Positions 35,514 through 46,024 are shown, counted from the stretch's first letter. The stretch: 53,499 nucleotides of DNA from an uncultured Clostridia bacterium (GCA_947623865.1 CANQIC010000010.1:1-53499); one strand, 5' to 3'. Notes: a model not told the origin generated them from the sequence alone. Numbers and translations: made by a program.

Positions 35514-38186
35514 ATGTCAGATAGGAGAAAAAGTAATAAAGATATGGATGCAACAAAAAAATATAAAATAAAAAATAAAGGAAGAAATAAAAAAACTAAA
35601 CGCAACAAGAAAAAAATGGATCCTAATAAGAAAAAGGCTATTTTAACAGGTGCGTTATTAGTAGCATTAATATTACTAGGTATACTATTTGGAATAATAT
35701 ATGGAATAATGAAAGAGGCAAAATTAGATGTAGCAGATTTAGCATTAAAATATGAGAACTCTGTTATGGTAGATATGGATGGGAATGTAATAGCTGAACT
35801 TAGTGGAGATCAAAACAGAAAATTTATAAAGATGTCTGATATGTCAGAATATTTACCAAAAGCTTTTGTTTCTATTGAAGATGAGAGATTCTACGATCAT
35901 ATAGGGGTAGATGTAAAAAGGACATTAGGTGCAACAGCTAAATACGCTTTAAGCAAAATAGGAATAGGATCTTCTAGCTATGGAGGAAGTACAATAACTC
36001 AACAAGTAGTAAAGAATGTAACAGAAGAAAAAGATAGAACTTGGCAAAGAAAAGTAAAAGAAATTGCAAGAGCATATTATATAGAAAAGGAATTATCTAA
36101 AGATCAAATATTAGAATTATATTTAAATCTTATATACATGGGTGGTAATACTAATATATATGGAGTAGAAGTAGCATCTAACTATTATTTTTCTAAAAAT
36201 GCAAAAGATTTAGATTTGGCAGAAAGTGCATTTTTAGCAGGTATAAATAATACACCTAATAGTTATGATCCTTTTGTAGAAAATAATACTGATAACTTAG
36301 AAAAAATTAAAAAAAGAACTAAAACAGTTTTAGATAAGATGAATGAATTAGGAAAAATTAATTCTCAGGAGGAATATGAAGCAGCAATTGCAAAAGTAGA
36401 TAAAGGACTTCCTTTCAAAAAAGGAACAGTTACAGAAAACATATATTCGTATCATACAGATGCAGCGATAATGCAAATAATTAATCAACTTAAGGAAGAA
36501 AAAGATTTAACAGAAGAGGCTGCAAAATTATATTTATACAGTGGAGGATTTACAATTTATACAACACAAAACTCTGATATACAAGATGCAATGAATGAAG
36601 AGGCTGAAAAATCAAAATATATAAATACAAAAGATGGAGAACGATCTCAAGCAGCAATGATATTATTAGATCATAAAACGGGATATGTTTTAGGTGTAAT
36701 GGGAGGACTTGGAGAAAAAGATACTTCACTAGGATTAAATAGAGGAACACAAGCAATAAAACAAACTGGTTCATCAATGAAACCATTAGCAGTTGTAGCA
36801 CCTGGAATAGATAAGGGTGTAATTACTGCAGCTTCAGTTTATGATGACGTACCATATCAAAACTTTAAAAACTATAATTACTTTAAAGGGTTACTTACAA
36901 TAAGATATGCAATTGAAAGTTCACAAAATATACCTATGTTAAAAGCAATACAAACAGTAGGAATAGGAAATTCATTAGAATTTTTGAAAAATGTAGGATT
37001 TTCGCATTTAGATGATGAAAAAGATAATAACATTAGTTTGGCCTTAGGTGGATTAACTAACGGAGCAACTCCATTGGAAATGGCGGCAGCATATGGAGCA
37101 ATTGCAAATGATGGTGTATATATTGAACCAACTTTTTATACAAAAATCGTTGATAGCAATGGAAATACAGTACTAGAACCACATCAAGAATCAAGAACAG
37201 TAATGTCTAAAGCTGCATCATATGTAGTTAAAGAAATTTTGACACAGCCAGTAAAAACAGGTACATCTACATATTGTAAAATTTCTGGAATGAGTACAGC
37301 TGCAAAAACAGGTACAACAAACGATGATTTTGATAGATGGCTTTGTGGATTTACACCATATTATACAGCAGCTACATGGTATGGATATGATAACAATAGA
37401 ACAGTAAGTGGATGGTCACTTAGCCCTGCTTCACAAATTTGGACATCAGTTATGAAACAAGCACATAAAGGATTAACAGGAAGAACGTTTGAAGAAGATA
37501 GACCAGATGGAGTAGTTACAGCAACTATTTGTAGAGATTCTGGACTTCTAGCAACAGACAATTGTAAACATGATCAAAGAGGAAATAGAACATATAAAGA
37601 GTTTTTTGTAAAAGGTACAGTACCAACTAAGCAATGTGAAACACATGTAAAAGTAGAAATATGTAAAGAAACTGGATTGCTTGCAAATGAATTCTGTGAA
37701 GAAAAAGAAGAAAAAGTGTTTATAACAAGACCAAACAGTGGTACAGATACTTCATGGAGAAGTGCTGCAGATGCTAAATATATGCTTACAATAAAAGATA
37801 CTTGTGACAAGCATACTGAAGAAGCTGATAAAGAAAAACCACAAATAACATTAAATGGAAGTAAAACTATAACAATAAATTTAAATGATAAATTTGTAGA
37901 TCCAGGAGCAACAGCGACGGATAAAAAAGATGGAGATTTAACAGATAAAATTAAAACTACTGGAACAGTAAATACATCTAAAGCTGGAACATATAGAATA
38001 ACATATACAGTTGAAGATTCATCTAAAAATAAAGTAAGCGTTACAAGAACAGTTATAGTAAAGGCAGCAAAAAATAATAGTAACGAATCAAGCAATAGAG
38101 ATGATGATAATAACAATAAAATTGAAAATAGCGATAATGTAATCAAAGAGGAAAACAATATAGTTAATAATACAACTACAGAATAA
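35514..38186 (+). CDS. Class A penicillin-binding protein (PBP1A type)
   Basis: An 890-residue bifunctional peptidoglycan synthase. Order: very basic cytosolic N-terminus, membrane helix (about 43-64), glycosyltransferase family 51 domain (SIEDERFYDHIGVD, GGSTITQQ), transpeptidase domain (TGSSMKP with nucleophile Ser, SSQNIPM, AAKTGTTND), then an Ig-like domain (DPGATATDKKDGDLTDKI) and an Asn/Asp-rich tail. AGGAGG site. The gene is intact with no in-frame CGG in 890 codons, a useful contrast to its recoded neighbours. Confidence 0.95.
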   Translation: MSDRRKSNKDMDATKKYKIKNKGRNKKTKRNKKKMDPNKKKAILTGALLVALILLGILFGIIYGIMKEAKLDVADLALKYENSVMVDMDGNVIAELSGDQNRKFIKMSDMSEYLPKAFVSIEDERFYDHIGVDVKRTLGATAKYALSKIGIGSSSYGGSTITQQVVKNVTEEKDRTWQRKVKEIARAYYIEKELSKDQILELYLNLIYMGGNTNIYGVEVASNYYFSKNAKDLDLAESAFLAGINNTPNSYDPFVENNTDNLEKIKKRTKTVLDKMNELGKINSQEEYEAAIAKVDKGLPFKKGTVTENIYSYHTDAAIMQIINQLKEEKDLTEEAAKLYLYSGGFTIYTTQNSDIQDAMNEEAEKSKYINTKDGERSQAAMILLDHKTGYVLGVMGGLGEKDTSLGLNRGTQAIKQTGSSMKPLAVVAPGIDKGVITAASVYDDVPYQNFKNYNYFKGLLTIRYAIESSQNIPMLKAIQTVGIGNSLEFLKNVGFSHLDDEKDNNISLALGGLTNGATPLEMAAAYGAIANDGVYIEPTFYTKIVDSNGNTVLEPHQESRTVMSKAASYVVKEILTQPVKTGTSTYCKISGMSTAAKTGTTNDDFDRWLCGFTPYYTAATWYGYDNNRTVSGWSLSPASQIWTSVMKQAHKGLTGRTFEEDRPDGVVTATICRDSGLLATDNCKHDQRGNRTYKEFFVKGTVPTKQCETHVKVEICKETGLLANEFCEEKEEKVFITRPNSGTDTSWRSAADAKYMLTIKDTCDKHTEEADKEKPQITLNGSKTITINLNDKFVDPGATATDKKDGDLTDKIKTTGTVNTSKAGTYRITYTVEDSSKNKVSVTRTVIVKAAKNNSNESSNRDDDNNNKIENSDNVIKEENNIVNNTTTE

Positions 38187-38205
38187 AGTTAAAAAATAAA
38201 TTTTA

Positions 38206-38280
38206 TGTATGGGCGACCGTTTGTTAGATGTAAAAATATAATTAATTACAGATAGCACATAAACAGAATTGGTCGCCTGT
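38206..38280 (+). other. Inverted repeat upstream of cysS
   Basis: GGGCGACC (about 38211-38218) matches GGTCGCC about 50 nt later. No T-box core sequence and no T tract were seen, so the role is unclear. Confidence 0.35.
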
Positions 38281-38323
38281 AATATTAATAAATATAAAAG
38301 GCATATGAAGATGGAGGGTAAAA

Positions 38324-39712
38324 TTGAAAATATTCTTTTATAATACATTAACTAAATCAAAAGAAGAATTTAAACCATTAGAAGGAAATGAAGTTAGAAT
38401 ATATACTTGTGGACCTACGGTATATAAAGATGCTAGTATAGGAAACATGAAATCATATATATTTATGGATACATTGAGAAGAACTCTAAAATATAATGGA
38501 TATACTTTAAAGCACGCAATGAATATAACAGATGTAGGACATTTAGTATCTGATGGTGACGATGGAGAAGACAAAATGGTAAAGGCTGCAAAAGAAGAGA
38601 AAAAAACTCCTTTAGAAATTGCTGAATTTTATACTAAAAAATTTTTTGAAGACTTTGATAGATTAAATATAGATAAACCAGAAATAATATGCAAAGCAAC
38701 TGACCATATAAAAGAGATGGAAGAATTTGTTCAAAAATTATTAGATAATGGATATGCATATGAAACATCTACTGCAATATATTTTGATGTATCAAAATTA
38801 GATGAATATGGAATCCTTTCAGGAATAGACTTAAGAAATCAAAAAGCAGGTGCAAGAGTAGAAGTAGATGAAGAAAAAAGAAATCCATATGATTTTGCTT
38901 TATGGATAAAGGCACCAAAAAATCATATAATGAAATGGGAAAGCCCATGGGGATTATGTTATCCAGGCTGGCATATAGAATGTTCTACAATGAGTAACAA
39001 ATATTTGGGAGAAATATTTGATATACATACAGGAGGAATAGATTTAGTCCCAACACACCATGAGAATGAAATAGCACAAAGCAAAGGATGCACAGGTGAA
39101 ATTCCTGCAAGATTTTGGATGCATTGTGAGTTCTTATTAATAAACGGTGGGAAAATGTCAAAAAGTTTAGGTAATGTATATCTTATTCAAGATATTATTG
39201 ATAAAGGATATGAGCCATTAGCATTTAAAATGATGTGTTTTACATCACAATACAGAAATAAACTAAATTTTACTTGGGATGCTATTTCAAGTAGCCAAAA
39301 TTCATTAAATAGATTAAGAGAAGGCTACAAAAAACATAGCGAAGGAAATAGTAAAATAGATGAAAGTGTAATAAAAAAATACAAAACAAAATTCCAAGAA
39401 GCAATTAATGATGATTTAAATATGCCAGTTGCAATGAGTGTGGTTTGGGATGTAGTGAAAAATCCAAATAAATCAAGGCAATTAGCAGACTTACTATTAG
39501 ATTTTGATAGAGTTTTAGGTGTTGATATACAAAAAGAAAATGATCAGAAAAATTTAGAGATACCTGATGAAATAAACGAATTATTAGAAAAAAGAAAACA
39601 AGCAAGAGAAAATAAAGATTGGTCTTTATCAGATAAAATAAGAGATGAACTAAGGGAAAAGGGATATATTGTAAAAGACACAAAAGAAGGAACAACAGTA
39701 GAAAAAATTTAA
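38324..39712 (+). CDS. cysS: Cysteinyl-tRNA synthetase
   Basis: A 462-residue class I synthetase starting at TTG after GGAGG. Zinc ligands and signature: YTCGPTVYKDASIGN (HIGH-equivalent), CYPGWHIECS, THHENE, and KMSKSLGN. The length is normal. Intact, with no in-frame CGG. Confidence 0.96.
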   Translation: MKIFFYNTLTKSKEEFKPLEGNEVRIYTCGPTVYKDASIGNMKSYIFMDTLRRTLKYNGYTLKHAMNITDVGHLVSDGDDGEDKMVKAAKEEKKTPLEIAEFYTKKFFEDFDRLNIDKPEIICKATDHIKEMEEFVQKLLDNGYAYETSTAIYFDVSKLDEYGILSGIDLRNQKAGARVEVDEEKRNPYDFALWIKAPKNHIMKWESPWGLCYPGWHIECSTMSNKYLGEIFDIHTGGIDLVPTHHENEIAQSKGCTGEIPARFWMHCEFLLINGGKMSKSLGNVYLIQDIIDKGYEPLAFKMMCFTSQYRNKLNFTWDAISSSQNSLNRLREGYKKHSEGNSKIDESVIKKYKTKFQEAINDDLNMPVAMSVVWDVVKNPNKSRQLADLLLDFDRVLGVDIQKENDQKNLEIPDEINELLEKRKQARENKDWSLSDKIRDELREKGYIVKDTKEGTTVEKI

Positions 39713-39722
39713 AAAGAGATTC

Positions 39723-39742
39723 TAGGGACTGTCCTGAATTTC
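39723..39742 (+). repeat. GGGACTGT-type interspersed repeat, copy 1
   Basis: CTAGGGACTGTCCTGAATTT occurs between cysS and the flavin reductase gene; close relatives occur twice at 53043-53105. Confidence 0.55.
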
Positions 39743-39767
39743 TTGATGAAAGAAGGAAATAAATAAC

Positions 39768-40274
39768 ATGGATTTAAAAAATTTTAATTTAGCACCTTTA
39801 TATGCTATTGATCAAGAATGGGCTGTATTAACTGCAGGAGAAAAAGAAAAATTTAATGCTATGACTATAAGCTGGGGAGGATTAGGAACTATATGGAATA
39901 AACCTGTTGTTACAGTTTATGTGAAACCAATTCGTTATACTTATGAATTTATGGAAAGCAATGAGTATTTTACAATAAGTTTTTATAATGAAGAACATAG
40001 AAAAGATTTAGGAATACTAGGCAGCAAGTCTGGTAGAGATTTGGATAAGGTTGCACTTACAAACCTTACACCAGAGTTTTTGGAGAATGCTATATCTTTT
40101 AAAGAAGCAAAACTAATTATTGTATGTAAAAAAATCTATTTTCAAGATTTAGATATTAAAAATATTGACATTAACAGTATACCACAAAGTGAAATAGATA
40201 GATTCTATAAGACAGAACCTGCACACAGAATGTATATAGGCGAAGTTATTGATATTATAGATAGAAGGATATAA
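39768..40274 (+). CDS. Flavin reductase-like domain protein
   Basis: A 168-residue protein of the FMN-binding split-barrel (flavin reductase-like) type: KFNAMTISWGGLGTIWNKP with the phosphate-binding region, YVKPIRYTYEFME, and a C-terminal HRMYIGEVIDI strand. Electron partner unknown. Confidence 0.8.
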   Translation: MDLKNFNLAPLYAIDQEWAVLTAGEKEKFNAMTISWGGLGTIWNKPVVTVYVKPIRYTYEFMESNEYFTISFYNEEHRKDLGILGSKSGRDLDKVALTNLTPEFLENAISFKEAKLIIVCKKIYFQDLDIKNIDINSIPQSEIDRFYKTEPAHRMYIGEVIDIIDRRI

Positions 40275-40296
40275 ACAATTTATTTGGAGGAATTTT

Positions 40297-40779
40297 ATGG
40301 GTAAAAGAGAAAACTATATAAATTGGGATGAATACTTTATGGGAATAGCATTATTATCAGCTGAGAGAAGTAAGGATCCAAACTCGCAAGTAGGTGCATG
40401 TATAGTAAGTGAAGACAATAAAATATTATCCATTGGATACAATGGATTCCCAATAGGATGCTCAGATGACGAGATATCATGGGAAAGAGAAGGAGAATTC
40501 GTAGACACCAAGTATCCATATGTATGTCATGCAGAATTAAATGCAATTCTAAATTATACAGGAACATCACTTAAAGGAAGTAAAATATATGTAGCATTAT
40601 TTCCATGTAATGAATGTGCAAAAGCAATAATACAATCAGGAATAAAGGAAGTAATATACAAAAGTGATAAATATAAGGATACTGATAGTGTAAAAGTATC
40701 TAAAAAACTATTTGATATGGCGAGAGTTAAGTACACACAATATAAATCAAGAGGTATAAAATTAGAAATGGATTTGTAG
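40297..40779 (+). CDS. dCMP/deoxycytidylate deaminase family protein (ComEB-like)
   Basis: A 160-residue zinc deaminase. CHAELNAIL carries the His ligand and catalytic Glu; PCNECAK carries the two Cys ligands. The N-terminal SAERSKDPNSQVGACI motif is typical of dCMP deaminases. GGAGG site. The stop codon is part of the following terminator stem. Confidence 0.9.
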   Translation: MGKRENYINWDEYFMGIALLSAERSKDPNSQVGACIVSEDNKILSIGYNGFPIGCSDDEISWEREGEFVDTKYPYVCHAELNAILNYTGTSLKGSKIYVALFPCNECAKAIIQSGIKEVIYKSDKYKDTDSVKVSKKLFDMARVKYTQYKSRGIKLEMDL

Positions 40780-40811
40780 GGTTTTGGGCATTTTCCAAAA
40801 TCCTATTTTTT
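40777..40811 (+). terminator. Terminator after the dCMP deaminase gene
   Basis: TAGGGTTTTGG (40777-40787) pairs with CCAAAATCCTA (40795-40805), then T residues. Confidence 0.85.
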
Positions 40812-40910
40812 ATCTATATATCTATTGTAAAAATGGACAAACTAGTATAAAATATATAAGAGTTGACACGACTTTCTAAAAATAAGTTCACTTATAGTGG
40901 AGGAAATATA

Positions 40911-41969
40911 ATGAAATTAGTAGATGAGAAAAATATAGAAGAATATAATGAGTTTCTAAGTAAACATGATAGATGTAATTTTCAGCAATCTGTAGAATGG
41001 GGAAGAGTAAAAGAGGCTTGGACAAATGAAATAGTTTTAGCAGAAGATAAAGATGGAAATATAATAGGTTCAATTAGTGTATTAATTAGGAAAATACCGA
41101 TTTTTGGTAATATAATGTATTCATCTAGAGGACCAGTATGTGATATACATGATAAAGAAGTTTTAAGCAAGCTTACTGACGGTCTTAAAGAACTTGCCAA
41201 AAAATATAATGCATTCGTTTTGAAAATTGAGCCAGATATAAAAAGTGATGATGAAGAATTTAGAGAGATAGTAACTAATTTGGGATATGGAATAAAAGAT
41301 GATGCAAAAAACTTTAATGAAGAAATACAACCAAGATATGTATTTAGACTTGATATAAAAGAAAAGACAGAAGATGAAATATTTAAAGCATTTCATCAAA
41401 AGACTAGATACAATGTAAGATTAGCTACTAAAAAGGGTGTAATAGTTAAAGAAGGTACAAGAGAAGATCTGAAAGATTTTCATGAAATAATGAAAATAAC
41501 AGGTAAAAGAGATGATTTTATCATAAGGCCTTTATCATACTTTGAAAAGATGTATGATGAATTAGGTGAGCATGCAAAACTACTTATGGCATATTATGAT
41601 GATAAACCAATTAGTGGTATATTTAATATTGATTATGGGAACAAAGTATGGTATTTATATGGGGCAAGCAGTAATGAACACAGAAATTTAATGCCAAATT
41701 ATCTTTTACAATGGGAAGGAATTAAATATGCGATTAACCATAAAAAGGATATGTATGACTTTAGAGGAGTATCAGGAGTGATAGATGAATCACATCCTCA
41801 ATATGGATTATATAGATTTAAAAAAGGATTCAATGCTGAATTTACTGAGTTCATTGGAGAAATATATCTAAACTTCAAACCTATAGTATATAAATTATAT
41901 AAGATATCAGAAAAATTATTTAAAAAAGCAAGAGGAATAGTAAGGAAACTAAAAGGAGAAGTAAAATAA
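40911..41969 (+). CDS. FemA/B-like (GNAT) peptidoglycan aminoacyltransferase
   Basis: A 352-residue protein with two GNAT-like halves typical of Fem transferases, which add amino acids from aminoacyl-tRNA to the muropeptide side chain. Features: NFQQSVEWGRVK, RGPVCDI, FHQKTRYNVRLATKKGV, KVWYLYGASSNEHRNLMPNY (a Fem signature). The ATG at 40911 has a GGAGG site; the in-frame 40863 start is rejected. It abuts alr, consistent with cell wall synthesis. Confidence 0.85.
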   Translation: MKLVDEKNIEEYNEFLSKHDRCNFQQSVEWGRVKEAWTNEIVLAEDKDGNIIGSISVLIRKIPIFGNIMYSSRGPVCDIHDKEVLSKLTDGLKELAKKYNAFVLKIEPDIKSDDEEFREIVTNLGYGIKDDAKNFNEEIQPRYVFRLDIKEKTEDEIFKAFHQKTRYNVRLATKKGVIVKEGTREDLKDFHEIMKITGKRDDFIIRPLSYFEKMYDELGEHAKLLMAYYDDKPISGIFNIDYGNKVWYLYGASSNEHRNLMPNYLLQWEGIKYAINHKKDMYDFRGVSGVIDESHPQYGLYRFKKGFNAEFTEFIGEIYLNFKPIVYKLYKISEKLFKKARGIVRKLKGEVK

Positions 41970-43091
41970 ATGAAGTCATTAGTTATTAATAAAAATGATT
42001 TAAAACATAATATAAAAGTAATAAAAGACTTAGCAAAACTTGATATCCCAGATGATAATGGTAAGAAATATAAAATAATAGGTGTCGTAAAAGGAAATGG
42101 GTATGGATTAGGATTACTAGAGTATACTAATTTTCTAATTGACAACGGAATTGAAGTTTTGGCAGTAGCAACAGTAGAAGAAGCACTTATACTTAGAGAA
42201 GCCGGAATAAAGGAAGATATACTAATGATGTCTTCTACAAGTATAGAAGAAGATTTAAAAACTCTAATAGAAAATGACATTATAATAACAATTGGGTCTG
42301 TAGATGCAACAAATGTAGTTAAAAAAATTTCAAAGACTACTAATAAAAAAATAAGAGCACATATAAAAATAGACACAGGATTTGGAAGATATGGATTTTT
42401 ATATAATGATATAAAAACAATTATAGAATCTATTAAGAAACTTTCAAATATATCAATAGAAGGAATGTATTCGCATTTTTCACTTGCGTATTATAAAAAT
42501 GATAAATGGACAATACAGCAATTTAATAGATTTGTAAATGTAATAGAAGCATTAAAATTAAATGATGTAGATATAAAAAACTATCATATATGTAATTCAC
42601 CAGCATTTTTAAATTATCCTGAAATGCATTTAAACGGTGCAAGAATTGGATCAGCATTTTTAGGAAGAGTTGCTACAGAAAATAATATAGGATTAAAAAA
42701 GATAGGAAATCTAAAAACAAATATAACAGAAATAAAAACAGTCCCAAAGGGATATAATATTGGATATTTGAATAGTTATAAAACAAAAAAAGAAACTAAA
42801 GTAGCGATTATTCAAGTAGGATATATGGATGGATATAATATAACTATGAAAACAGATATGTTTAGATTTGTAGATAAATTAAGAGGACTATCTCATAGTA
42901 TTAAAAATTTTTTAAGAAATGATAATTTGAAAGTGACAATAAATGATAGAAAATATAATGTAATTGGTAAAGTAGGAATGTATCACTTAGCGATAGATAT
43001 AACTGATTCTAACGTAAAAGTAAATGACTTTGTTTACCTAGACGTAAATCCTTTACATGTAGATGGTAAAATTAGAAGGGAGTATATATAA
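41970..43091 (+). CDS. alr: Alanine racemase
   Basis: A 373-residue PLP enzyme making D-alanine for the cell wall. VVKGNGYGLG carries the PLP lysine; HIKIDTGFGRYGF and the substrate-binding NARIGSA-like NGARIGSAF follow; the second catalytic Tyr region is QVGYMDGYN. The start immediately follows the Fem-like stop codon. The C-terminal domain is slightly divergent, so a related amino-acid racemase is possible. Confidence 0.88.
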   Translation: MKSLVINKNDLKHNIKVIKDLAKLDIPDDNGKKYKIIGVVKGNGYGLGLLEYTNFLIDNGIEVLAVATVEEALILREAGIKEDILMMSSTSIEEDLKTLIENDIIITIGSVDATNVVKKISKTTNKKIRAHIKIDTGFGRYGFLYNDIKTIIESIKKLSNISIEGMYSHFSLAYYKNDKWTIQQFNRFVNVIEALKLNDVDIKNYHICNSPAFLNYPEMHLNGARIGSAFLGRVATENNIGLKKIGNLKTNITEIKTVPKGYNIGYLNSYKTKKETKVAIIQVGYMDGYNITMKTDMFRFVDKLRGLSHSIKNFLRNDNLKVTINDRKYNVIGKVGMYHLAIDITDSNVKVNDFVYLDVNPLHVDGKIRREYI

Positions 43092-44106
43092 ATGGAAACA
43101 AAAAAAATACCATTCTTTATTAAACTAAAAAATGCAATAATTAATTTTGATGAATATAAAACTTTTTCAGAAGAAAAATCTTCATTATCATTAAAATATG
43201 TTTTAAAATTAGTACTTATATTTACATTTATAATAACTATTGCATTAACATGGAAAGTCATTAATGAAGCTAATAGTTTAATAACGGATTTTAAAAATGA
43301 ATGCCCAGAATTTAGTTTTCAAAACAATATATTAATATTAGAGGGAGAAAATAAAAAAATTGTAAAAGGTGATGAAAACGGATATTTTGGAGTTATTGTA
43401 GATAGTGAAAAGGAAAATTTAAATGATATATCAGAATCAGGAGATTATCAAAGAGTAATTGCTATTTTAAAAGATAAGGTAATACTAAAAGATATAGACA
43501 ATGTTGAAAGTAATATAACATATGAACAATTAGGCCAAAGCTATGATATAAATAGTTTTAATAAAGGTAAGATATTACAATTTTTATCACGGAGATAATT
43601 TAACAAAAATATATGCAATTTTTACAGTAATATCATTTGTTTATCTATATATCATATATTTAGCTCAAATTCTATTAGATATATTATTGCTATCTATAGT
43701 AGGATATTTATTGAGTAAAATAATTAATGTAAAATTTAAATATAAATCAATATTCAATATGAGTGTATATTCATTAACACTTTCAATTATTTTATACATG
43801 GTATACATTGTTATAAATATATTTACAGGATTTACAATAAAATATTTTGAAATAGCATATAATGCAATTGCGTATATTTATATAATTACAGCAATGCTAA
43901 TGATAAAATCAGACTTAATAAAACAACAGATAGAAGTTGGTAAAATATTAGAAGAACAAAAGAAAACAAGAGAAGAAAAGGAAAAAGAAGAAAATAAAGA
44001 AAAACCAAAAGAAGACAAGGATAAGAAAAAAGATAAAGAAAATAAAGAAAAGAAAAAAGATAAAGAAAATAAAGAAAACGGAACACCAGAAGGAAATGAA
44101 GCCTAA
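43092..44106 (+). CDS. Yip1-like/DUF1189-type membrane protein, one CGG recoding site
   Basis: Two frames join at CGG 43590 to give 337 residues. The N-terminal half has a cytosolic segment, a membrane helix (about 37-57) and an extracellular domain. After the join (FLSGDNLTKIYAIF) four or five membrane helices follow, then a long Lys/Glu-rich cytosolic tail made of KDKENKEKK-type repeats. The topology resembles DUF1189. Zero-frame reading stops two codons after the CGG, removing all later helices. The recoded residue is less clearly conserved than in enzymes. Confidence 0.7.
43590..43593 (+). other. CGGA recoding site in the Yip1/DUF1189-like gene (Gly167)
   Basis: Context TCA CGG AGA TAA. 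Skipping the C gives F-L-S-G-D-N-L-T; otherwise R-R-stop. Confidence 0.82.
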
Positions 44107-44110
44107 AAAC

Positions 44111-44192
44111 GAGGGACATTCCTCGAACTATGAGGAATACATCGTATGCCGAGGTTTGTCCCTCATCCGAATAAGGTTTGTCCCTCAAACCT
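44111..44192 (+). ncRNA. Palindromic leader element with AGGAATAC loop, copy B, plus second hairpin
   Basis: GAGGGACATTCCTCG (44111-44125) pairs with CGAGGTTTGTCCCTC (44150-44164) around CTATGAGGAATAC. A second hairpin AGGTTTG/CAAACCT lies at 44174-44192. It fills most of the ftsH leader. Confidence 0.5.
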
Positions 44193-44216
44193 GGTAAAAG
44201 TTTTAAAGGAGGAAAA

Positions 44217-46011
44217 ATGAAAGACAAGCAAAAAAACAAAAACAAAGTATATTATGCAATACTTGCAATTATAGCTATAATATGTATTGCTGTAGTAGTA
44301 GGTGTATTAATATTTGTAAACAACAAAGATGAAAATAAAGAAGAAAGTGAGCTAGCATATACAGAACTAATTAAAAAAATTGATAACAAAGAAGTAGAAA
44401 AAATAGAGATGTCAGTTGGAAGTACAACTGCTAAAGTAAAACTAAAAGATATAGAAAAAGAAAAAACTACAATAGTTCCAAGTACACAGGCTTTTATAGA
44501 ATTAGTACAAGAACAAGTAAAAAATGGAAATGAAATAGAGTTAGTTCAAAATCCAACAAATGTGCTTGTAAAAATATCTGAGACACTTTTATCTTTACTT
44601 CCAACAATTATGATAGTAATACTATTTATTCTTATCTTTAAAATGCAAGGATTAGGGGATAAAGGAAAAGTATATGATGCAGATAAAAGTGAAAATACAC
44701 ATATAACTTTTAAAGATGTTGCAGGTTTAGATGAAGAAAAAAATGAGTTAATTGAAATAGTAGATTTTTTAAAAGAGCCAAAGAAATTTCATGATATGGG
44801 AGCAAAAATTCCAAGAGGAATTCTTCTTTGTGGAAAGCCAGGTACAGGTAAAACATTAATTGCAAAAGCAATAGCAGGAGAAGCTGGAGTTCCATTTATA
44901 TCAATGAGTGGATCAGAATTTATAGAAATGTTTGCAGGACTTGGAGCATCAAGAGTAAGAAAACTATTTGAAAAAGCAAAAAAGATATCTCCTTGTATAA
45001 TATTTATAGATGAAATAGATGCAATAGGAGCAAGAAGAACAAGTGCATCTGGGGCAGAAAGTGAAAACAATCAAACGCTAAATCAATTATTAGTTGAAAT
45101 GGATGGATTTGATACAAATGAAACTGTAATAGTACTTGCAGCAACAAATAGACCAGAAATGCTAGATAAAGCACTTTTAAGACCGGGTAGATTCGATAGG
45201 CAAATAACAGTTGCTTCACCTGATGCAAAAGGAAGAGAAGCAATACTTAAAATACATGGAAAAGATAAAAAATTTGCAAAAGATATAGATTTTGAATCTA
45301 TTGCAAATGATACTGCAGGATTTACTGGAGCAGAGCTTGCAAATGTACTTAATGAATCAGCAATAATAGCTACAATAAAAAAACATAAAAAAATACAAAT
45401 GCAGGATATTGATGATGCAGTTAAAAAAGTAACTGTTGGACTTGAAAAACATAGTAGAGTCATTTCAGATAAAGATAAAAAACTTACAGCATATCATGAA
45501 GCTGGACATGCAATAGTAAGTAGATTTTTAGAAACACAATTTGATGTAAAAGAGGTATCTATTATACCAAGAGGACTTGCAGGCCGGTTACACTATGTAT
45601 AAAACAAATGAAGATAAATACTATGTATCTAGAACTGAAATGGAAGAAAAGTTAGTTGCACTACTTGGTGGTAGAGCAGCAGAAAAAATTGCTTTAAATG
45701 ATATTTCAACAGGAGCAAGTAACGATATAGAAGTAGCAACAAATATAGCAAGAGATATGGTAACAGTATATGGAATGAGTGATAACATAGGACCAATATA
45801 TTTAAAGCAAAAAGATCCATATGAAAGACAGATATTTGGAGAAAATATAGATGATGCAGTAGGTGCTGAAGTAAAAACATTAATAGATATAGCATACAAA
45901 AGAGCACAAGAAATCATATTAGCACATATGGATAAATTGCAAGCAGTTGCAGAAAAATTACTAGAAAAAGAAATAATATCAGCAGAAGAATTTGAAACAT
46001 TTTTTAAATAA
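44217..46011 (+). CDS. ftsH: ATP-dependent zinc metalloprotease FtsH, one CGG recoding site
   Basis: A membrane-bound AAA protease. N-terminal helix (about 9-32), extracytoplasmic domain, second helix (about 122-142), AAA domain with Walker A GKPGTGKT (206-213), [31 protein letters not shown], and the zinc site HEAGH (His427, Glu428, His431). The frame breaks at CGG 45585, 29 residues after the zinc motif; skipping the C restores GLAGGYTMY and the remaining peptidase domain, total 597 residues. AAAGGAGG site. Zero-frame reading stops at 45602 and removes the third zinc ligand region. Confidence 0.95.
45585..45588 (+). other. CGGT recoding site in ftsH (Gly457)
   Basis: Context GGC CGG TTA. 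Skipping the C gives L-A-G-G-Y-T-M-Y, conserved in FtsH. Fourth base T. Confidence 0.92.
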
Positions 46012-46024
46012 AAATAATACAAGA

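Noticed and set aside
38187-38323. T-box riboswitch upstream of cysS
   Set aside because: The inverted repeat is short, and no T-box sequence (TGG-type acceptor bulge) or antiterminator with a T tract was seen.
43980-44100. Lys/Glu repeats at the 3' end of the Yip1-like gene as noncoding repeat DNA
   Set aside because: They remain in the recoded frame and form a plausible cytosolic tail up to the stop codon at 44106.
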